From an uncultured Dermabacteraceae bacterium (lineage in GTDB: Bacteria > Actinomycetota > Actinomycetes > Actinomycetales > Dermabacteraceae): a DNA stretch of 10,800 nucleotides. The stretch is taken from positions 1 through 10,800 of the forward strand of contig CALTZZ010000079.1 of NCBI GenBank assembly GCA_943913905.1. Reading direction: 5' to 3'. A program made the position numbers and the translations under genes. Shown piece after piece: positions 7,351 through 10,800 of this stretch; the first letter of the stretch is position 1; the number at the start of each line of letters is the position of its first letter. Under the pieces are notes generated by a model. The model had not been told where the DNA came from, did no database searches, and was given only the letters and a program-made list of their open reading frames with translations.

Positions 7351-8658
7351 TCAGAGCGCAACGAGCTCACCGTCACGAACAGCCATCGTGCCGCGATAGA
7401 TCGTCGCAACATTCTGTCCAGGCAAATCCCGACCGAAGAACGGCGAATTTGTGGAGCGCGAGGCGTGAGATGCCGGATCTACCGTGCGGCTGACACTCGG
7501 ATCCCACACGAGGATATTTGCGACTTCTCCGACGGCAAGCGGGCGTCCTTGGCCCTCGTCTCGGCCAATGTGTGCGGGGGTCTCGCTCATTACCCGAGCA
7601 ACGTCCCGCCAGGTCAGCCGGCCCGTGTCAATCATTGTTGACTGCACGATCGACAATGCCGTTTCGAGTCCGGTCATGCCGAAGGCCGCGTTATCCCACT
7701 CCGTGTCTTTTGCGTCCCGCGGATGCGGTGCATGGTCGGTCGCCACGATGTCAATCGTGCCGTCGGCCAATCCTTCCCTCACTGCTTCAACGTCTCGTGC
7801 CGTTCGCAGCGGCGGGTTCACCTTGAACCGCGCGTCGTATCCGCGTGCCATCTCGTCCGTCAGCACCAGGTGGTGGGGCGTTACCTCTGCGGTAACCGAG
7901 ATACCGCGTTGCTTAGCCCACCGAATAATGTCAACGCTGCCAGCCGTCGATAGGTGGCACACGTGGAGTCTGCTGCCCACGTGCTCGGCGAGCAACACGT
8001 CTCTCGCGATGATCGATTCTTCCGCCGCAGCGGGCCAGCCCGCAAGGCCGATCTCGGCGCTCACTACACCCTCATGCATCTGAGAGTTCGGAGTCAGTAC
8101 GGGATCTTGCGCGTGCTGAGCGATGACGCCATCGAACTGCTTGACGTACTCGAGCGCCCGGCGCATCACGAGCGAGTTGTAGACGCACTTGCCGTCATCA
8201 GAAAACACCCGCACTTTCGCGGCTGAGCCAGCCATTGCGCCGATCTGCGACAGATTCTCGCCACCGAGCCCTGCCGTGACGGCACCGATCGGATACACGT
8301 CGCAGTAGCCGGCTTCCTGCCCACGCCGAAGAACTTGCTCTACGATCCCTGCGGTATCTGCCACGGGCGTGGTATTCGCCATGGCGTGCACGGCCGTGAA
8401 ACCGCCCATGGCAGCGGCGTGCGTGCCCGTATCGATCGTCTCCGCAGCCTCACCGCCAGGTTCACGAAGGTGCGTGTGGAGATCCACGAGCCCGGGCATA
8501 ACGATGCATCCGTCGGCCTCCACCACCTCAACCGCGTCACCGTCTGCGGTTGCAGTTGCGTCCGCTCCCACTGCCGCAATACGCCCGTCATGGACGAGGA
8601 GGTCGTCCTGGCGTTCTCCATAAAGGGAGCCGCCGCGAATCAGAATTTTTCCGCTCAT
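7351..8658 (-). CDS. pyrC: Dihydroorotase (type I)
   Basis: The enzyme reversibly cyclises N-carbamoyl-aspartate to dihydroorotate, the third step of UMP synthesis, in the cytoplasm. At 435 residues it has the length of type I zinc dihydroorotases. The metal-binding DLHTHLREPG gives H61 and H63. VFSDDGK (151-157) holds the bridging aspartate, H182 (AQHAQD) and H235 (HVCHLSTAG) are further ligands, and ATDHAPH (306-312) supplies catalytic D308. All key residues are present, so this is expected to be active, unlike the degenerate PyrC-like partners found in some bacteria. Substrate-binding NPPLR is at 281-285. ATG at 8658 overlaps the pyrB stop (ATGA), with AAGGAG 5 bases upstream. The stop at 7351 is followed by 22 bases before the membrane-protein gene. 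Confidence 0.97.
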   Translation of the reverse strand: MSGKILIRGGSLYGERQDDLLVHDGRIAAVGADATATADGDAVEVVEADGCIVMPGLVDLHTHLREPGGEAAETIDTGTHAAAMGGFTAVHAMANTTPVADTAGIVEQVLRRGQEAGYCDVYPIGAVTAGLGGENLSQIGAMAGSAAKVRVFSDDGKCVYNSLVMRRALEYVKQFDGVIAQHAQDPVLTPNSQMHEGVVSAEIGLAGWPAAAEESIIARDVLLAEHVGSRLHVCHLSTAGSVDIIRWAKQRGISVTAEVTPHHLVLTDEMARGYDARFKVNPPLRTARDVEAVREGLADGTIDIVATDHAPHPRDAKDTEWDNAAFGMTGLETALSIVQSTMIDTGRLTWRDVARVMSETPAHIGRDEGQGRPLAVGEVANILVWDPSVSRTVDPASHASRSTNSPFFGRDLPGQNVATIYRGTMAVRDGELVAL

Positions 8659-9629
8659 GCGAGCTCCTTAGTGTTCGGGGTGGATTCGGCGGGACTCGCC
8701 GCGAGTACGTGGTAGAGAACGGCCATCCGAGTGCTAACGCCGTTCGTCACTTGTTCAACAATCGTGGACCGAGGGCCATCAGCCACATCGCTTGCGATTT
8801 CGAAACCGCGGTTCATGGGCCCTGGGTGCAGCACCTTGGCATGGGACGGCAACCTGTCGGCTCGCGCGTTCGTGAGCTGGAACCGGCGCGTATATTCCCC
8901 GGCGCTCGGGAAGAAGCCACCACCGACCATCCGCTCGCGCTGGACCCGAAGCATCATGACGGCGTCCGGCCCTTGAGCAATGGCTTCATCGAATTCGAAG
9001 CTGACGTCACACGGCCAGTCTTCAATCCCAAGCGGGACGAGTGCTGGCGGCGCCACAAGCGTGACTCGAGCGCCCAGCAAGCTCAGGAGCTGAACGTTGG
9101 AGCGGGCAACCCTCGAATGAAGTACATCGCCCACGATCACAACGTGGAGGCCATCGAGCCCGGTACCTGGCGAATCCCCCGCCACATTCTTACGCAGCGT
9201 GTACGCGTCAAGAAGGGCTTGGGTGGGATGCTGATGAGCGCCGTCGCCCGCGTTGACGATCGGCTTGTCAATCCAGCCGGCATAGGCGAGCAAGTGTGCG
9301 GCCCCCGAGGCCGACGACCGAACCACAATTGCGTCCGCGCCCATCGCATCGAGGGTCAACGCCGTGTCCTTCAGCGACTCGCCTTTCGAGAGGCTCGAGC
9401 CCTTGGCCGAAAAATTGATGACGTCCCCGGAAAGCCGCTTCGCAGCCGCTTCAAAACTGATCCTCGTTCGGGTCGAATCCTCGAAAAAGAGGTTGACGAC
9501 GGTCTTCCCGACCAGGGTCGGGAGCTTTCGAATGGACCTGGACTGCGTACCTGCCATGTGCGCTGTCGTGTCCAGTAAGCCGATGGCTTCGGCACGGGAG
9601 AGGTCCCCGATGGAGATAAGGTGCTTCAC
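8655..9629 (-). CDS. pyrB: Aspartate carbamoyltransferase catalytic subunit
   Basis: PyrB joins carbamoyl phosphate to L-aspartate, the committed step of pyrimidine synthesis. The 324-residue chain shows the carbamoyl-phosphate loop FFEDSTRTR (48-56), SKGESLKD (81-88), the GDGAHQHPTQALLD stretch (128-141) that binds carbamoyl phosphate, and the aspartate-binding loop around VQRERM (229-234), ending with LHPGPMNRG (267-275). No regulatory-chain gene (pyrI) is adjacent, so allosteric control as in E. coli is not expected. Control by PyrR at the leader and by effectors on CarB is more likely. The start is GTG at 9629, overlapping the pyrR stop (GTGA), with a strong GAGGAGG ending 4 bases upstream. 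Its stop overlaps the pyrC start. Confidence 0.97.
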   Translation of the reverse strand: MKHLISIGDLSRAEAIGLLDTTAHMAGTQSRSIRKLPTLVGKTVVNLFFEDSTRTRISFEAAAKRLSGDVINFSAKGSSLSKGESLKDTALTLDAMGADAIVVRSSASGAAHLLAYAGWIDKPIVNAGDGAHQHPTQALLDAYTLRKNVAGDSPGTGLDGLHVVIVGDVLHSRVARSNVQLLSLLGARVTLVAPPALVPLGIEDWPCDVSFEFDEAIAQGPDAVMMLRVQRERMVGGGFFPSAGEYTRRFQLTNARADRLPSHAKVLHPGPMNRGFEIASDVADGPRSTIVEQVTNGVSTRMAVLYHVLAASPAESTPNTKELA

Positions 9630-10204
9630 TTTTCCTCCTCGAGCTGGACCGGGCGTTCGAGAGTGACGGCGTCGGCCCCATCGGTCTCGACGAGTGCTAC
9701 TCGCACGGCTTCTTTGCGGCTCGTCGGAAGGTTCTTCCCCACGAAGTCGGCACGGATGGGAAGTTCGCGGTGGCCGCGGTCAATCAGCACTGCGAGCCGC
9801 ACCGCTGCTGGGCGCCCCAGTGCGGCTAGCGCGTCCAGCGCTGCTCGTACCGTGCGCCCTGAGAACAACACATCGTCTACCAGCACCACGGTCTTACCAT
9901 CGATACCGCTAGGAGGAATCTGTGTTTCGCGCGGTATGCGCGTGGGCTGGCGGTCCAGATCGTCGCGGTACATCGTGATATCGAGTGAGCCCGCGAAATC
10001 CGATTCCGGGCGCGACGTTGCACCCGTGTCCCTCATCGATCGTGCGATGCGATGCGCTAGCGGCACTCCACGGTGGTGGATGCCGAGTAACACCACTGAG
10101 TCCGCCCCTTTTGCGGACTCCACGATCTCGTACCCGATGCGCGTGAGCGCCCGGGCAATCTCCGGCGCACCGAGAACTTCGGTGCGCATCATCTGTTCTG
10201 CCAT
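9626..10204 (-). CDS. pyrR: PyrR: pyr operon RNA-binding regulator / uracil phosphoribosyltransferase
   Basis: PyrR proteins bind pyr mRNA when UMP or UTP is abundant and lower expression of the operon; many also convert uracil and PRPP to UMP. With the ATG at 10204 it has 192 residues and a type I phosphoribosyltransferase fold. VVLLGIHHRGVPLA (about 37-50) comes first. The PRPP loop VVLVDDVLFSGRTVRAALDA lies at about 106-125. The PyrR-specific LIDRGHRELPIRADFVGKN follows at about 140-158, then LPTSR. Start choice: GGAAGGG at 10219-10213 is 8 bases from this ATG and 5 bases from an in-frame GTG one codon earlier (10207), so either is possible. It is the first gene of the pyr cluster, 64 bases after nusB. 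Its leader holds a PyrR-binding hairpin touching the ribosome site, which implies that it represses its own operon. Confidence 0.96.
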   Translation of the reverse strand: MAEQMMRTEVLGAPEIARALTRIGYEIVESAKGADSVVLLGIHHRGVPLAHRIARSMRDTGATSRPESDFAGSLDITMYRDDLDRQPTRIPRETQIPPSGIDGKTVVLVDDVLFSGRTVRAALDALAALGRPAAVRLAVLIDRGHRELPIRADFVGKNLPTSRKEAVRVALVETDGADAVTLERPVQLEEEK

Positions 10205-10212
10205 CACACTGT

Positions 10213-10247
10213 CCCTTCCGCGCCTCTCTGGACGCTCCGTTAAAGGG
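10213..10247 (-). promoter_or_regulatory. pyrR leader RNA: PyrR-binding hairpin joined to a sequestered ribosome-binding site
   Basis: The minus-strand RNA contains GCGUCCAGAGAGGCGC at 10235-10220. It fits the PyrR-binding consensus ARUCCNGNGAGGYU except that the outer A-U pair is replaced by a C-G pair, which keeps the stem. Folding: a lower stem of three pairs (GCG/CGC), unpaired U10232, two C-G pairs (CC/GG), and loop AGAGA. The pyrR Shine-Dalgarno GGAAGGG (10219-10213) begins at the next base. Upstream CCCUUU (10247-10242) can pair with GAAGGG (10218-10213; five Watson-Crick pairs plus one G-U), so the hairpin can sit on top of a stem that hides the ribosome site. No terminator follows before the start codon. 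This is the layout expected for translational repression by PyrR, as described for mycobacteria. Confidence 0.82.
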
Positions 10248-10271
10248 GGTCATGAAAAAGATAGCAAGCAG

Positions 10272-10775
10272 CTACTGAAGAAGCTCCTTCATGTCAACTA
10301 CTCGCTGAAGGAGCGCATTCACGAACGCGGGCGAGTTGTCTGTGGACAGCTCCGACGCGATCCGTGTGTACTCCTTCATCAAAATTGCAGGGGCAATGCC
10401 TTCCCCCCACATAATTTCGGCGGTGCCAATTCGCAACACCGCACGATCAACGGCAGGCATCCGGGAAAGCTCCCATGCCTCCGAGTGCGAACTAATGATG
10501 TCGTCAGTTTCAGCAGCGTGGTCCGCGTACAGCTCAGCGAGCGCTTTCGACGCCGCAGGCAATGGTGTTTGCGCCGCTGACGTTCGGGTACGTTCGAGCG
10601 CGAGGTCGCGGACTTCTACACCGCGAGCATCGGCCTCGAACAGGACGTCGATTGCTCGCACGCGAGCTTTGGTAGCGCCGCCAAATTCACGAGCTCGGGA
10701 AGGCACGGTGCGCAATAGCTCAACGTCGCCGCCTTCCCGAGTCGGGAGTGGTAGATCCAAAGGATCACGTGCCAT
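10272..10775 (-). CDS. nusB: Transcription antitermination factor NusB
   Basis: NusB pairs with NusE (ribosomal protein S10) on boxA RNA and supports processive transcription of rRNA operons. The family fold starts near residue 36 with ATKARVRAIDVLFEADARG. WELSRMPAVDRAVLRIGTAE (about 101-120) and ELSTDNSPAFVNALLQ (142-157) are the characteristic C-terminal helices. I chose the ATG at 10775, which gives 167 residues, because it lies one base after the stop of the upstream efp reading frame. That leaves about 35 residues before the conserved fold, longer than most homologues. A GTG at 10706 would give a more typical 144 residues but has no ribosome site. The frame also stays open to a TTG at 10790, but that would overlap efp. 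The stop is TAG; 64 bases separate it from pyrR, with no convincing terminator. Confidence 0.93.
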   Translation of the reverse strand: MARDPLDLPLPTREGGDVELLRTVPSRAREFGGATKARVRAIDVLFEADARGVEVRDLALERTRTSAAQTPLPAASKALAELYADHAAETDDIISSHSEAWELSRMPAVDRAVLRIGTAEIMWGEGIAPAILMKEYTRIASELSTDNSPAFVNALLQRVVDMKELLQ

Positions 10776-10776
10776 A

Positions 10777-10800
10777 TCAGGCGCGCCCAAGGTAGTCGCC
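10777..10800 (-). CDS. efp: Elongation factor P, last seven residues (5' part beyond the window)
   Basis: Read on the minus strand from the window edge, the bases give Gly-Asp-Tyr-Leu-Gly-Arg-Ala-stop. This resembles the C-terminal tail of elongation factor P, whose third domain commonly ends with a Gly-Asp/Glu-Tyr-x-x-Arg pattern. The efp-nusB gene pair is common in bacteria, which supports the call. EF-P relieves ribosome stalling at polyproline stretches. Only 24 bases are visible, so the identity rests on this short tail and on context. Confidence 0.6.
   Translation of the reverse strand, partial: GDYLGRA

Noticed and set aside
8550..9578. 342-codon plus-strand open frame opposite pyrB and the start of pyrC
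   Set aside because: It is fully antisense to pyrB and the pyrC 5' end, whose catalytic motifs are all intact. The long antisense frame is a by-product of GC-rich third positions.
10251..10292. Possible intrinsic terminator at the nusB end (T-run CTTTTTC at 10260-10254)
   Set aside because: The preceding sequence offers only a 4-bp GAAG/CTTC stem, too weak and too far from the T-run to call a terminator.
9621..10580. 319-codon plus-strand open frame opposite pyrR and nusB
   Set aside because: It is antisense to two recognised genes and runs through the pyrR leader. It is Ser/Arg-rich with no domain and no upstream signals.
1..10800. Mobile element, phage, CRISPR or defence system
   Set aside because: All coding space is taken by conserved housekeeping genes in a known actinobacterial order. 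There are no direct repeats, transposase or integrase motifs, or repeat-spacer arrays.

Overview
The window is a compact, minus-strand housekeeping block from an actinobacterium. It holds the pyrimidine (UMP) biosynthesis operon, flanked by translation and transcription genes on one side and by nucleoid, GMP-kinase and RNA-polymerase genes on the other. In transcription order (high to low coordinates) the genes are: 3' tip of efp, nusB, pyrR, pyrB, pyrC, a small membrane protein of unknown function, carA, carB, pyrF, mihF, gmk, and rpoZ (cut by the left edge). Supports for Actinobacteria are the mycobacterial-type integration host factor, the long PyrF of the mycobacterial/streptomycete type, the pyrC-orf-carA arrangement (as at M. 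tuberculosis Rv1381-Rv1383), frequent GTG starts and fairly high GC with G/C-rich third positions. The family cannot be fixed from this window. An Actinomyces/Arcanobacterium-like member is a guess.

Right end (10208-10800): the last 24 bases encode the C-terminus GDYLGRA-stop of a protein I read as elongation factor P. One base later nusB starts. A 64-base leader then separates nusB from pyrR. The leader carries a clear PyrR-binding RNA hairpin (loop core UCCAGAGAGG) directly abutting the pyrR Shine-Dalgarno sequence. This points to PyrR-mediated translational repression in response to UMP/UTP rather than a terminator/antiterminator attenuator.

Middle (1464-10207): pyrR, pyrB (aspartate carbamoyltransferase), pyrC (dihydroorotase), the membrane protein, carA and carB (carbamoyl-phosphate synthase) and pyrF (OMP decarboxylase) are packed with 1- to 4-base start/stop overlaps at every junction except pyrC/orf. 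Together they make carbamoyl phosphate, join it to aspartate, close the ring, and finally decarboxylate OMP to UMP. The two intermediate steps, dihydroorotate dehydrogenase (pyrD) and orotate phosphoribosyltransferase (pyrE), are not in the window and must be elsewhere. There is no ATCase regulatory chain (pyrI) next to pyrB. CarB carries the usual C-terminal allosteric domain.

Left end (1-1463): a 186-base intergenic stretch with a stem-loop follows pyrF. Then come mihF (DNA-binding nucleoid protein), gmk (2 bases after mihF) and rpoZ (omega subunit). A perfect 12-base palindrome sits on the mihF ribosome-binding site.

I saw no mobile elements, CRISPR, tRNA/rRNA, pseudogenes or plus-strand genes. 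This is a conserved core-genome region. The points most worth a second look are the pyrR leader RNA and the uncharacterised membrane protein embedded in the operon.
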